The notes: generated by a model not told the origin, from the sequence alone. A DNA stretch of 64,000 nucleotides from Cristatella mucedo (GCA_009760855.2 WPIO01000002.1:13698001-13762000); one strand, 5' to 3'; positions 22,251 to 50,045 are shown, counted from the first letter of the stretch. A program made the numbers and translations.

Positions 22251-22517
22251 CTCATTTTTCCTGAAGGGCTGAAAGTACAAAGCGACAAAATGAAGTAGAG
22301 AGTGACCGTAATGCATCACACTCAAGGGTCAATGTCTTCGGGGTGCACCATCTGCTGGGGAAAGATGGGAATTACAGCTAGGTAAAATGATTGAGGTGTC
22401 TTTATAATAACATTTAATTTAACAATACAACGTAGACGAGTTCGGCGGGCCGAATTGAAAAGGTCAACGGGCCATTTATGGCCCGCGGGCCGTAGTTTGC
22501 CCATGTCTGATATAGGC

Positions 22518-23309
22518 ATTTGAGTTCGGAGGATTCGGCTGCACAACTCCCCTCAATTCTCAACAAAATCTTCTTGACCGTAGCCAAATCGCCGGTCGCG
22601 ACTTAGTCAACGAGGCTCAACTGCCAAAGCTTGCTTTTTCAAGATCAGTGACATGTTCAATTTCACCTAAAATAAATAAAGGGTTAATACTCGTAGAGGA
22701 GCGTCTGAACGAAAATATTCAAAGGACCTAAATACACGAAAATTTCCAATCTCACACGCGAGAAGAAAATTGCTAGATTAGCCAAAAAACTGAGCAGAGT
22801 ATGAGATAAATGTTCGGAGCGACCTTGAGAGTATATTTTAGGATGAGTTTATCTCACATATACCGTTTCCTGGCATAAGCACTGCCAGATATTTGCAGAT
22901 CACCCTACTTTGCCGGTGGCAGCACTTTACGACCTAGTTCGGGAGTTCAGGTACTTATTGGCCACCTCTAGCATTCACTTTACTCTACTTTCTTAAACAA
23001 TAGACCAGTTTTTCCTGTTCGCGGGGCAACTGAGTTGACTCACGACTTGGAAATGTGTTGAGAATCGTAATGACCGCTTGCAGGCCAACCAAAATTGACT
23101 AGCTGTCTATAAACACTAACAGCTCTGCCAGCCTAGGTACGGCTCAGAATGCTGGCCTAGCATTCCTGTTACAAACGGAGTCTTGGGACTATCAATTCCT
23201 GACAGAAGGGGGCCGCAAGCAGGCTCTAGTTTCCGGTCTCTATCCCCAGCCTCCGAGCAAAAACGCCTGTTAAGTCTTGAACCTGTGCAGCGTGGATAGC
23301 TGCAAGTAG
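22518..23309. other. Unassigned sequence
   Basis: No repeats or coding signal recognised between the hAT element and the minisatellite. Confidence 0.3.
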
Positions 23310-23477
23310 GTGAAGCACTGATGCACGCAGGTAGTAGGTGAAGCACCGATGCACGCAGGTAGTAGGTGAAGCACCGATGCAAGCAGGTAGTAGGTGAAGC
23401 ACCGATGCACGCAGGTAGTAGGTGAAGCACCGATGCACGAAGGTAGTAGGTGAAGCGCCGATGCACGCAGGTACGCC
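23310..23477. repeat. 28-bp minisatellite, about 6 units
   Basis: Unit gtgaagcaccgatgcacgca plus ggtagtag starts at 23310, 23338, 23366, 23394, 23422 and 23450 with few changes. Because 28 is not a multiple of 3, the minus-strand frame cycles through all phases and yields a pseudo-repeat protein (FTYYLRASVLHLLPACIGAS); this is not a gene. Confidence 0.95.
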
Positions 23478-24302
23478 TACAGTAGTGGAGCTCGGCAGCA
23501 GACAAGAACACCTGAACAGTACCTGGCCGTATTCATAGCGTAGAGAAGTTTATTTTACAGCGACGGATGGTTGCCGGCGTTTAACAGTGGCCATGACGCA
23601 CACTGGCTTTGGTGGGGCTTAGCGGCCAATAGTGCGTCAAAGCTCAAATGCTAATGCCAAATGCTAATCCCGAGCTCTCCTCTTATTTCATGGCATCGGC
23701 TTTTACGTCGTTAAGTCGGAGATTCTGTCGTCATCGAGGCTGACCAATCAGCTGAACGTTGCTTACTTTGCTTCTGCTTCAGCACTATCACTATTTATTA
23801 TCTTTTCAAAAACACACAGCAGCAGCAGCTCCGAGTGCGATCGTCGACGGCTGAAACCCAGCAGCCTGAAGCCAGCATGAAACCAGCATGAAGTCTCAGC
23901 AGTCGTCCACAGTACATAGCCGCATAGCAGCATAGTTGCTCCGCAGCGGCTGCCTAAGCCCAAACCCGGGCCGGAATGCTAATGCTTCGTTAGTACCTTC
24001 CCAGCAAGAAAAAAGGTTTCCGCAAACAGTGACGTCGTGACAAAAAGGGGAAGCTATGCCCGGCTGTTGTATGTGAAAGTTAGCATATGAAAGCCTTTCC
24101 AACTTTCTTGTAAGTCTCACAGCAGCGCGATCCGGAGTATGGGACACATCTAGGAGAATCAAAGCACTTGGTGTCTATCTCAAAGACATCCGGAAAACTA
24201 CCGCCTACCGCCTACAGCTTGCTAGCGCTAGTCGATTCTATCCGGTTCAATAAGCCCAACCTTTTGAGAGCTTGTAGATGCGTTCTCGACTTAAATCTGC
24301 AG

Positions 24303-24303
<1 letters not shown>
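23478..24303. other. Unassigned sequence
   Basis: No family-recognisable coding or repeat. Confidence 0.3.

Positions 24304-24391
<88 letters not shown>
24304..24391. repeat. (CT)n microsatellite
   Basis: About 88 bp of CT with one interruption near its start. Confidence 0.97.
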
Positions 24392-24393
<2 letters not shown>

Positions 24394-26300
24394 AGAAGAG
24401 GCATCATGCGTCCTCACAGATTGAACTAATTCTGGGTCTAATAAGCTCAGAGATAGCACGGACATGGGTATTTCCATCTTCAACTCCACGAGGCCACAAA
24501 GACCGAGTAAGTTTGACTAAATACACCTAGGCATCAGCCTCATTCGGTGGAGACTTTCGTGCGCTATAGAACAGCAAGCCTGTTCCTCAACGTTCGTGCT
24601 CTCCAATACTACAGTCTGCCATCATTGCTGACAGCTCCTGCACGGCTTACTGCCATAGTTGATACTTAAACTGCGTTGTCGATACCAACGTGCAAAGGCA
24701 AATAGCATCATACTTACAATCCGGCGTGCACAAGCTCATACTACGACACTATAGAACACTGGTTAGTGAGACATGTGCTAGTTAGACACACTAAATTATT
24801 TTCAAATTTAATCTACGTCGCATTATTAGTAATATTAATAGAAATAAAAAATGGTATTGTTCTTTGAGAATTAAATCTTTTTGTAGCGCTGAAATGATAT
24901 TCGTAATAACAAAACGACTTCGGTTGGCCGCTTGCATAGAGGCCAAAGAGAACTTAATCTCAGTTCTAGGCTCTTTGAAAGTCGCTATAAGATAACGAGT
25001 AATTGTGAATTAATTGTATGCCCGCTACCATGCTTGGACCAGCATGCAAAAAGCACACCAAGTAGTTTCGGGAATATCGGCGTGTATCCGGCGCGATATC
25101 TGTTAAGACTTATATGATTAAAGTCAACTAAGGTGACGACAGAAGCCGGACGCAGGCTTCAGACGCTACGATGCACAGGAACTGATGACCCGATCGCCGA
25201 GCTATTTAAATTGAGTGTGGCGAATGGCTGGTGGACCGAAGAACGATTAGCGTTTGAAGTCGAGGACATATTCCAGAAGATTATAAATAACTAGTGATAA
25301 GAGAGAACACTTGAATAGTAAGGAGTTCGGATGGGTGGCTGGTGCAAGCTAGTGAAAGGGACCTGAGAATACTGAGTGAGGAGTGAGTGAGGAGGAAGTC
25401 AGTATAAGATGCTCTTTAAGAAGCCATTGAGCTATAACGTAAGTGCTGTAATCTTACATCATTCACAACAAAGAAAAATTGAGAAGCATAGCTTATCCCA
25501 GAAGACGGACGGGTAGGTAAAAAGCATAGAAGCAGAAGGTATAGATGATTTTTGAAGTATTATTGTTGGCGTTTGCTGTGCAATAACTTTGAAATTTGGC
25601 TGAAATGTCTTCTTGAAGTTGGTGAAATCGACGACCAGCTTGTAGGGTGGACGATCGAAGCTGTCGTCTATAACAAGTCTTATTTTTAGAAATTGAAAGC
25701 AGATAACGCTGGGTTACAGACAGCTTAAGATATACAGGGAACCAGAGAGAGGGGGATTGGCTGATACAGCTGCCTCGTTTACATAGCTGGTGGAATAGCC
25801 GGTTATCACTCCCTCTGACGGTGGTTAGTACAGAATTGAAAGTATGTCCAAGACTTAAGGTCTATTATCCAGGTATTCAGCTAACCAATCGCCGAAGTTG
25901 ACCCAAACTTTTAGTGGCAAGCATTGGGCCTCAACTAAGACCGAACCTATGGCGGTTGTGCTGGCTCAATGAGATTTTGCCGTGGACTAGACTCGGCTGC
26001 AGCACAATGGAACTACTGATTAAGTTGAAGAGCACCTGCCATGTAGCACAAGGAGAGCTTACCGAGGCAACACGGAAGATCGGCTACTTGTCCCGGCAAT
26101 GCAGCATTGCTTTCTAACCGGGTCCCACGAATTAACGCAATCCACTCTAATTAGGTGGAAATCGATCGAACATTGGTGTTGCCGAGTCAAACTTTGCGTG
26201 GATATTGTAGTAAAACTCTGATTTGATCTATCCACTAAATTTCATGCCATCGTGCGCTTGCGCACTTATGCAAATGAGCTGCAAGGGCGGGAGCCTTTAC
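24392..26300. other. Unassigned sequence with one LINE-tail remnant
   Basis: At 24925-24975 aaagagaacttaatctcagt, then tctaggctcttt is a decayed reverse copy of the LINE/SINE-B 3' end. Otherwise nothing supported. Confidence 0.3.
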
Positions 26301-27300
26301 AGCAATCCCCCCGCAATCACATTTAGTTCGCCTCAAATCCGCCAAAAATCAGCTGCACAGTGCTCCAAAAGTTAGGAGTATAAAACTATGCTACATTTAA
26401 AATGTGTTCAGGAAATTTCGAGCGATTCCGCTCACGCCTTCTCACAAAATCGTCTGGCATAGATTGCAGCAGCCCGGGTCAATCCACCACAATCCACCGA
26501 AATCCACTGCGAAATTCACCTGTGCGAAAAGCCCCTTTCTGTTTGCGTGTCGCAGTGCATTGCACTCTGCGAAAATTATACTCACAAAATTTCACTTGCG
26601 TTTGCAGGGGCGTTCTCATGCAATTCACTGCAAACCAACTGCAATAGCATGAGCTAAGATCGCAATCCACTTCAATCCACCGAATATACCACAAAACGAC
26701 TAGAAAGAGATTTCGCCGAGCTCCAGTTTTTATTGCATATTAAAGCGAACTGTGTTGTGTGCACATCCACTTAAAATCAATGCATCGTGCTTCGGCACAT
26801 GCTCGCAATGTGCTGCAGTCACCCGAAATTACCTGGGGAAATACCGGAATCCACATTGCAAATCGTCCTTAAATACAAATCAAATCATCCTCAAATCCGT
26901 CCTCAAGTCCTTAAATACAAATCAAATCGTCCTCAAATACACTGCAAATCGTCCTTAAATCGCCAACTTGAAGCTCGAATTTACATTGCATATAAGACTA
27001 GACTCAGTTCAAAGTGCACCCACAAAATTTCACTTCTTTGTGCATAAGCGCTCTCATGCAATGCACTGCAATCGACTGCAACGGCCTGATCCCATACTGC
27101 AATCAGCTGCAAAACGACTAGAATGAGTACACTTTAAGCTTTAATAGTGATTGTACGTTGTTCTAAACTTCGGTTATTCCGTAATCCTTCAATTTCACTA
27201 CAATTGCCTCAACCATTCTGCAACAATGCACATCACTGGACTGTAATGGCACGGGGCCAATACTGCAATCTACAACAATGCGATACAAAATGACCTGAAA
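26300..27300. repeat. Degenerate direct repeats rich in CACTGCAA/AATCCAC motifs
   Basis: Two diverged copies of one segment, at about 26581-26707 and 27020-27127, share cacaaaatttcactt, cgttctcatgcaat/cgctctcatgcaat, cactgcaa and caaaacgactagaa. A third partial one is near 27215-27300. Between them lies a short tandem (tccttaaatacaaatcaaat, then tcctcaaat) at 26866-26960. Unit spacing is about 440 bp. Confidence 0.6.
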
Positions 27301-29479
27301 AGTGCAAATTGCACTTCACCTGGCTTTCAAGCGATTCCTATAATCTGGAATAGACAGGCCCATTGTAGCACACGTGCAGCCCATCTCTGTTATTTTCGCA
27401 CTTTTACCCGACAAGTTCTCTCGTTTGGCGTGCATGTAAGAAACTCAGCATTAGAATTAATAAAAAAAAAATAGGACTCATTAACTGGTCGTTGTAGGTG
27501 CGTCTTTTTTGTTGGGGTAAGTTGTTCTCATCAGCATTCTCATCGGGGAACACGGAATGTGGGAAACTGGAATCGGCTGCGTTTGCCCCAGCTAGAAGAC
27601 TTGTTGCTCTCACTCTCTCCTGAAGACAGCCGATTCCTCTCCGAAGAGGCTGGAACGAGAGCTCAGCGGGCTGTCCGTGAAGTTTGGTAGCGTTCACCTA
27701 AGCTAAGACGCAGGGTCTGCTATGGCTGCCTTTCTAAGCGCTCGGCTGAGCGACGAAGAGCGGGCAGCACGCTACTTTCAGCTACGACTAACTAACTGCA
27801 GCGAATAAGTGGCACGGTACCTGCTGAGGTCTTACAGACCGAGTTTCCTCATCCCATAACTGGGACTCCAATTATTGATTGCAGGCGATCGAAGGAGGCT
27901 TGCTTCCGCGTTGCGGTTTTTCGATTAAATTTGCACTTCAAATGCAACCACGCGGTTAAGGCCGCTGCCCGAGAAGAGAGTGGATCCTCCGTTAGCCGTA
28001 CGTCAGAGCAAAGAGGTTCTTCAAAGTGGCTGAGCAGGAATATCGTACATTAATCCTAGAGTAAAGGGCAGCCTTCAGAGGCCTCCTAATGCTCACAGTC
28101 GAGTATGTCGACTTGGCCCCCAGGCCTCGATCCGGAAATTCCAGCACTCTTTGCAGAGAGCAACCTCGAGGTGTTGGCCCAGCACAGGTGCAATCATTTA
28201 CAACCCTCCTCCCTTTGGCCTCTTTTCAAGCCTGGGCCCCTTTCTGGAGACAGATCCTCCCCAAAGTTGTGCCACTGGCAGGCAAAGAAGTCGACCGTAC
28301 AAGGCATGCAGGTCCAAGGCGTCCACTGTCCACGACGGGTGCTTCGCCAGCCACCTTTCCTGGTAGCTTCGGCCACCCTCCCCCACCACCGGTGGGCTTC
28401 GGAGATTACAGTGAAGGGGCAACAGGAAGGGGTGCTGGAGAAGCCACAGGCTGAGTAGCTACTTCCCTAACCCCCCCCCCTTAATCGGCGATGGGGGATG
28501 GGATAGCCCTGACTTCCAAACAGGTGGCAGGCTGCCCACGTAAGCGGGGCAGCTGGTCCTACTTGAAGTTTAGCAGCCTGGCAGGCGATAGCCCTTCGGG
28601 AATGCCCTCTGCTTGAGCCACTGGTCTGGCTACACCTGCATCCTATGTTGGGCAAGCCGGCTGCCTGCTGGACTCGATGCAGCAGGCCTGAGCTAGCCGG
28701 TGAAGCTCACACTTGGCAAGCCCTGGGGGGAGGGGTTGGGTGACAGCGACCGGTTGGACGCCAAGGAGGCCTGCCACAGTTGCTAGTCTCGGAGAGCTAG
28801 GGCAGGTGTGGTCCTGCTGGCTGCTTCGTTTTATTTATAGCCTGCTGAGTACATAACACGTGCGATTACCGTGAACCTCCGGGGTACTGCCAGCCAACCA
28901 GCACGTCGAGGCTCTTCTTCGGACCTCGACACCTTACCTCCTGCTGTCGGTAGCCGCTCGGCCTGACCTGAATAGGACGCACTTCTGCCCTGCCCTGCCC
29001 TGTCTGGGGAGGGGGGTGGCAGCAGGGCTATACTGAAGGGCAGCAATCATTCCTGTAGTCACCAGCAACCTAACTAGCCGCAGTGCCCCCACTGCTGACT
29101 CTGTAGGCACTTCCTTCGGAGCTGCTCTGTCCCACTCAGGACGGACACTCCGGTGGCAGCACCCAAGGCAGCTTGGCCGGTCACAAACACCGAGGCCATG
29201 CTTGCCAAGGCAGCTCGACGGTTGGTTGCTCACTGCGATAGTGAAGCTGCTCGCTCAAGCCGAGGGGGACGGTTTTCTCTTGCCACAATAGAGGGTTTCT
29301 TACCCTATCCTCTCCCTCTCTCTCACTCACTCACTAACTAACTCCCTCCGTGCCAGGGGCCTGTTGCCAAATTTAGTTCCTCGAAGCAGCTGTGTCTTGC
29401 CAGCCCTGCCGGGCAGAGTTCACACGGCAGCCATAGCCGACTCTGGTTTGCTGGTCTTTGCCTAACGCCAAGCTGAAAC
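27301..29479. other. GC-rich sequence downstream of the THSD1-like gene, unassigned
   Basis: Many overlapping ORFs of 60-120 codons on both strands reflect high GC. None shows family motifs or splice logic. Pro/Gly-rich frames at 28.1-28.45 kb were not called. Confidence 0.3.
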
Positions 29480-29644
29480 GATGTGCGCACGAATTTATTT
29501 AGAAAATCCTACGTAGGGGCGGGCATGCTCAAAAGGCAAGCCTCGGAGATTCCGGTCACGGTCACTGCTACAAGTTGCACGCGCATCGGCTAACCCGGGC
29601 AGCGCTCGACGCATCTGTCGCTGGCCCTCGGCACCGAGATCAGC
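29480..29644 (-). other. 3' UTR of the THSD1-like gene, AATAAA at 29499-29494
   Basis: The first AATAAA on the minus strand after the stop is at 29494-29499 (TTTATT on +). A second TTTATT is at about 28830. The 3' UTR is therefore probably about 165 nt. Confidence 0.4.
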
Positions 29645-45263
<15,619 letters not shown>

Positions 45264-47003
45264 CCCATGTTCAACATTAGCATGGTCAACAAGCCGGACC
45301 CCTAACAGAAAAAAATACCTTTTAAAGAAAACAGGCCGTGAACAAAGGCCAGTGGGCCCACAATAGAACCGATTGATCAGAACCAACAGCTGGGCATTAG
45401 TACTGCTCCGGCTGAGAGTCAATAAACCATACAAGTAGGCTGATGACAGGGTAAGGGCAGCGTTGCAGACGACCAATATTCAAACGACAAGCAATTATGG
45501 TGGCTAAACACACACGAGCAAGAGTCTGACATGCGAATAGAGAGAGAGAGAGCCATTCATCAGCACTTGCCCCGGTGAGCAGCCACTGGCAGCTCGCAGG
45601 CAAGCCGTGTCTAGCATAGCTAGGTTGCACTGTATCCAGATACTGTGTGGCCAACCTGACGACATGCAGACTGACCGACAAAGCAGACAGGAAAAGAAAT
45701 AAGAGATAGAGCAGAAATAGACATGCGAGAACTACACACACGCTCACGCTCACATACATACAGACAGGTTATGCAGATGATTAGGTAGACAGACAGAGAC
45801 ACGGCGACAGAGTAAAGTAACATAAAGGTCGGCTGATTCAACAGCTTCACTTGTGTAGAGGCATAAGAGCCTAGCGGCTATCGCTCACCCACACTCAGCT
45901 TACAGTGGGCAATGGAAGATTACCTGCACTGTGAGAACCTGGGGCAAGCTGACTACACAAGTCTGTCACACACGTTTGCACCGTAAACAACTACGATAAC
46001 CGACATAGCCCATATATAGGTGGACACCACAGTTCAGTTACCATGACATCCCGTTGGGGAGTTTGCTTTGCATCTTTACATCATAAATCCTACTGATGGT
46101 TTATTATAGTTTGTAATAGCTATGGTCTATCCCAGATAACTCAAAACAATAGACGCTGCAGATAGCCCCATCATGCAGTAGCAGCACAGAGAATGTTGCC
46201 AATGTAGGCCACAGTACAAAGGGGGAGCAAGGAGGGGGAAGATGGAAACACCGACACACACTGTGTATGCCTAAATGCACTCAAGTGCAAATGGTGTATC
46301 GTTGACCCTTCGCTTATGAGAGCAGTAGGCATTCGACCGTACACCATTAGACCTTGGTACAAGAACGAATGTGTCCAATTAACAAGAGACCTTACCTGGG
46401 TTTTTTCATAAACCATTGTGCGCAGCAGAAAGATGAGAGAATGTGTCTTGACCCTTAACAGTCATTTTATAAAATTGACCGATTCTCCTATTTTACAAAA
46501 TCTTGAAACCGACTGCATGGACAGTTTTAGGAGGTACTTCAATTTGAGTAGCAGCAGTGCTCCGGCTATGCTCATTTCTTAATTAACCTCAAGCAATCTC
46601 CAATCGGCAGGCCCAAGACCACTTAGTTGACTGCCTTTACAGAGAACGAAATGTGAGCTTTGCACCAAACGGGACTTGACAAGATTGTAACAGCCACACA
46701 ATTGCAAGTTGGTGAAGTACTTCGGTGAAGTACAACCTGAGGACGATAGCTGGATAATGCAAAAGAGACCCGTCCACCTGCATATCACTACAATTGCAAG
46801 GACAGACAGATAAAGAGTGAAGCTTCAGCTTCACTCCACCCAGGAGTGTGAGGGCTCGTGCCAAATGACCCCTGAGTGCGAGGACTCGAAGGTCGCAGGC
46901 TGCTACTAGTCGGTAGGAATTCGAGTAGGCGTCTCAGGTCGACTAGATGTTCAAGCTGAGTTGGCTCGGAGTGCAAAAGAGAAACTGCTTCTGTCGGTCT
47001 ATA
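45264..47003. other. Upstream of the THSD1-like start; promoter not identifiable
   Basis: No TATA box or CpG cluster that I can support. A decayed SINE-A copy (-) is likely at 45833-45955 (gctgattcaacagcttcact … agcctagcggctatc). Otherwise nothing. Confidence 0.3.
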
Positions 47004-47155
47004 CTAGCTGATTCAACAGCCTCTTTGTAAAAGGACAGAAGAGCTATTACAGCTATCACCACCAATAAAGGATCGCCCATCGCAGGATTCGAACCCACGA
47101 CCTCGGGGGACCGAGGTTGTGAAAAGCAACCCCCTTACCTAGTGGGCCACCACGT
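47004..47155 (-). mobile_element. tRNA-derived SINE (family A)
   Basis: Reverse copy: ctagctgattcaacagcctc, aaaggatcgcccatcgcagg, B-box gattcgaacccac, ccttacctagtgggccacca. Confidence 0.75.
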
Positions 47156-47579
47156 CTAGCACAAAGTGACTCGTTCACTGGACCCACGAAGGCTGGAGCA
47201 AAGCGAACTGTATGCAGTTTCAACATTCGTACCTTCCTGGGAATAGCAACTGTATGCAGTACGTGCGTCGTTGCTCCGATAAAGGTTTCAATAATAGTTT
47301 TCTTTAGAAGACCGCGAAATTTGGTGGCAGCGAGGGCATGGAGCATATGGAGATGCTTCTGCAGAGGATACGTGGCATCACGAAAAAATATGTTTATTTA
47401 AAACTACTCCAGAGCAATCAAGCACCTAGTCCAATGACCCAACATGAAGATCATTTGCTTTTCCAACAGAGCAATGAACCTAAGCATGCGGCTAATGGGT
47501 TCAGTAGTTTTTCGTAAATACTATTGAATTTGGTTTAGGTTCATAAAAAGATAAGCTGATTTAACAGCCTCATTTACAT

Positions 47580-48430
47580 AGCACTTCTTGAAACTAAATG
47601 ATGATACATCCAAACTGCGGCTCATAGGACACCCTAAGCGTGTGGCTGGATTAAAAGGCTTAATAGATGATGCTGTTGTGCTCGAAATTTAGGTGTCGTT
47701 TTCGACAGCTACCTAAATTTTAAAAGCTTCTTTCACAAGACTGCTCTACAGCTAGCCGTCACGTCCGACCCCTATCCAAGATTAGGAGCTGTCTTCCATA
47801 GTGGCTTGCAAAAAATTTAACTAGCTCCTTAGTTCTGTCTCGGCTTGATTATAGTAATTCCCTTTTGGCTGTGCTACCAAAGAAAGCAACTAGGCCAAAG
47901 CAGCTGACTATGAATATGGCTGCAAGGCTAGTCTTCAAGTCCCAGAGGTTTGAGCACGTGTCTCCTTTGCTAAAAGAGGATGGATGCCGGTTGAGCAACG
48001 GATACAGAGCAAAGTTCTTACGCTGACCCACAAGGCCCGCCACGGCTTGGCTCCTTCGTACCTAGCTGAACTGCTGCATCAGTTTCAGCCTCTTCGGGCC
48101 CCCGGGTCCTGTGTGGACAATAAATTAGCTGTTCCATTCCTCTGCTTAAAGACTGCTGGCGACAGAAGCTTTAGCTCTGCAGGTCTTAGACTGTGAAACT
48201 CGCTTCCACAATTCTTACGCAAAGACAACTTCTCTCCTGCTGCCGACTATGGCTCGTCTTTTTGAGCGGTCCTGAGCTGCTACTTTCATGCTACTCACTA
48301 CCTCAACTGCTCTCCTGACTCTGCTATGCTTCACACTTTCTCTTTGTTGAATGACACGAAGCCTGTTGGCTACCGAATGTTTACCGAAAGCCGCTTAGGC
48401 TGTGAGTGCGCTATACAAAACTCTCCTGTG
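47580..48430 (+). mobile_element. LINE of a second family (CR1-like RT C-terminus), decayed
   Basis: KLNDDTSKLRLIGHPKR-like start (LNDDKTE…LIGTP in related RTs), RLDYSNSLLAVLPKK, MNMAARLVFKSQRFEHVSPL, MPVEQRIQSKVLTLTHKARH, GLAPSYLAELLHQF, GDRSFSSAGLRL. Frameshifts throughout. The consensus differs clearly from the main LINE family. Confidence 0.75.
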
Positions 48431-48474
48431 TAACATCCACATTGTCTATGGCTTTGTGGAGTTACAGACAGAGA

Positions 48475-48611
48475 TACATACATAAATACATACATACATA
48501 CATACATACATACATACATACATACATACATACATACATACATACATACATGCATGCATACATAAATACATGCATACATGCATACATACATACATACATA
48601 CATACATACAT
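48475..48611. repeat. (TACA)n tetranucleotide microsatellite
   Basis: About 34 units, with a few tgca and aata variants. Confidence 0.97.
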
Positions 48612-48740
48612 AGCAGCAGAAGAACCTTACCTACCACCACCACTTGCAGTGGGCAATAAAGGATCACCTGCAGAAATTAAGGACACGAACCCAGGACCTG
48701 TGTTGTGAAGAGCAAGCACTTTACCTCCTGGGCTAAGACT
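48612..48740 (-). mobile_element. Decayed tRNA-derived SINE (family A)
   Basis: accaccacttgcagtgggca, ataaaggatcacctgcag, acgaacccaggacctgtgtt, tttacctcctgggctaag. Confidence 0.6.
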
Positions 48741-48913
48741 AGGGGCGAGACTAAAGAAGTGACCAGGTCAATCTTCAGACCTGAATACAATTGAGTGTCT
48801 CGGGTGAAGTGGATAGACGGCTTGAAGATAGAATGGGTCGTAACACATTTGAAGACTTAGTTTTTCAAGTTTACACGACGTTAGGAGAACGATGAGGCCA
48901 GATGCTGGCAAAT

Positions 48914-49178
48914 GGTGAGCCATAATGGCTCACTAGGTAAGGCGGTTGCTTTTCACAACCTCGACCCCGAGGTCGTGGGTTCGAGTCCTGTGTTAGGCGA
49001 TAATAATAATAATAATGCACTTGATAAAGTGCCCTCAGAGAATTCAATCTTTTTCTAGGCGCTTCACATTTGCTGATCCTTTATCGCCACTGCAAGCGGT
49101 GGTGATAGCCGTAAAGGCTCTTCTGTCGCTATACAAAAAGAGGCTGTTTAATCAGCTAGTATTTATTTATTTTATTTA
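48914..49178 (+). mobile_element. tRNA-derived SINE (family A) interrupted by a LINE 3' terminus
   Basis: Full head ggtgagccataatggctcac, A-box, B-box gggttcgagtcc, ending in ttaggcga at 49000. It resumes gatcctttatcgccactgca at 49075 and runs to a ATTTATTT tail. The 74-bp interruption is listed separately. Confidence 0.8.
49001..49074 (-). mobile_element. 74-bp LINE 3'-terminal insertion inside a SINE
   Basis: (TAA)n, then tgcacttgataaagtgccct, cagagaattcaatctttttc, taggcgcttcacatttgct. It splits the SINE-A ggcga/tcctttatcgcc junction with at most 2 bp duplicated. Confidence 0.75.
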
Positions 49179-49435
49179 AATGCTTATTTTGCTCCACGTC
49201 CGAGCAGCTCACAGGTAATTGCTTATTCTGCTGAAATTCTGCTTATCGTAGCAGCAGAAGTTCATTTTAGCATTATAAATTAATTTAATGTAACCGAAAC
49301 TTTTCTTAAATGGTATGTAAGCTTATTGCATATAAACCGCATGGCTACTGCTTGTTGAAGAAACGTTTTCCATTCTAATCTGAACTTGTTCAGTGGGGGC
49401 GTTTAAGGCAGCCTGGCTGCTGATATGCTGATATG

Positions 49436-49510
49436 AAGGTAGGTAGGTAGGTAGGTAGTGTACCTACTGCTAGGTAGGTAGTGAAGGTAGGTAATGTACC
49501 TACTGCTGAT
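49436..49510. repeat. (GTAG)n with duplicated gtgtacctactgct unit
   Basis: gaaggtaggtaggtaggtag followed twice by a gt(g/a)atgtacctactgct-like unit with its own short inverted repeat (gtaggtag … tacctac). Confidence 0.8.
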
Positions 49511-49539
49511 ATGAAGCACAATTGCTGCAAAGGAAGCAA

Positions 49540-49648
49540 GTCCACTCACCATTCGATCGTGAATACTTTGTAGCAAATGTAAAGCGCCTAGACAGAGATT
49601 AAGTTCTCCAGGGGCGCTTTATCAATTGTATTATTATTCTTATTATTA
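49540..49648 (+). mobile_element. LINE 3' terminus
   Basis: agcaaatgtaaagcgcctag, acagagattaagttctccag, gggcgctttatcaattgtat, then (TTATTA)n. It is oriented opposite to the LINE fragment at 49795. Confidence 0.7.
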
Positions 49649-49794
49649 CGGTCGAATGGTTAGTGGTAGAAGGACGGCTAGTTGGGTAGCCAGCAGCCTG
49701 GCCAACCCATTGGATCGGTTTAAGGAGGAGGGTTCGGCTGGCCCCTTTCATTGCCTCACGTTGCAGGCAATGAGCTCGGTAATGAGTCCAACTA

Positions 49795-50045
49795 AAAATT
49801 AATGATAAAGCCTTGAAGTCGACATGCTGCTTGATGGGGAGCCGGTGCAGGTCGGCGATATGCCGTGTCATCTGGCATTTCCAACAGTCACGACACAGTC
49901 CTGGCAGCAGTTTTGTACCAGATGTAAGTGGCTCATTGAGCAGGCAGGAAGACCTAGGAGAAGTGAGCGGCCGAAGTATAGATGGTATGTTGCAAATGCA
50001 TGGATCAGCTCGGCTAGGGTATTCTTATCTAAGCAGGCTGGAAAA
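49795..50045 (-). mobile_element. Internal LINE fragment (main family)
   Basis: Matches 455-700 of the first copy: aaagccttgaagtcgacatg, ggtgcaggtcggcgatatgc, tatcttctaagc-like end. It encodes the LHWLP…CHDC stretch antisense, with many changes. Confidence 0.7.

Larger units (their letters stand above)
19016..22509 (-). mobile_element. hAT transposon with perfect 8-bp target duplication, carrying a nested LINE
   Basis: Ends: caggggtgggcaaac (19016-19030) and gtttgcccatgtctg (22495-22509), inverted with 11 or more of 15 matching. The flanks are atataggc at 19008-19015 and again at 22510-22517, an exact 8-bp duplication as hAT transposases make. Sub-terminal GGCCCGCGGGCC-type repeats are also typical. 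The interior holds a broken hAT transposase on the minus strand and a LINE insertion at 19118-20176. Confidence 0.9.

Noticed and set aside
23310-23477. CRISPR array
   Set aside because: Head-to-tail identical units with no unique spacers, in a eukaryotic genome.
23116-23511. 131-codon repeat protein on the minus strand
   Set aside because: Produced by a 28-bp minisatellite cycling through the three frames.
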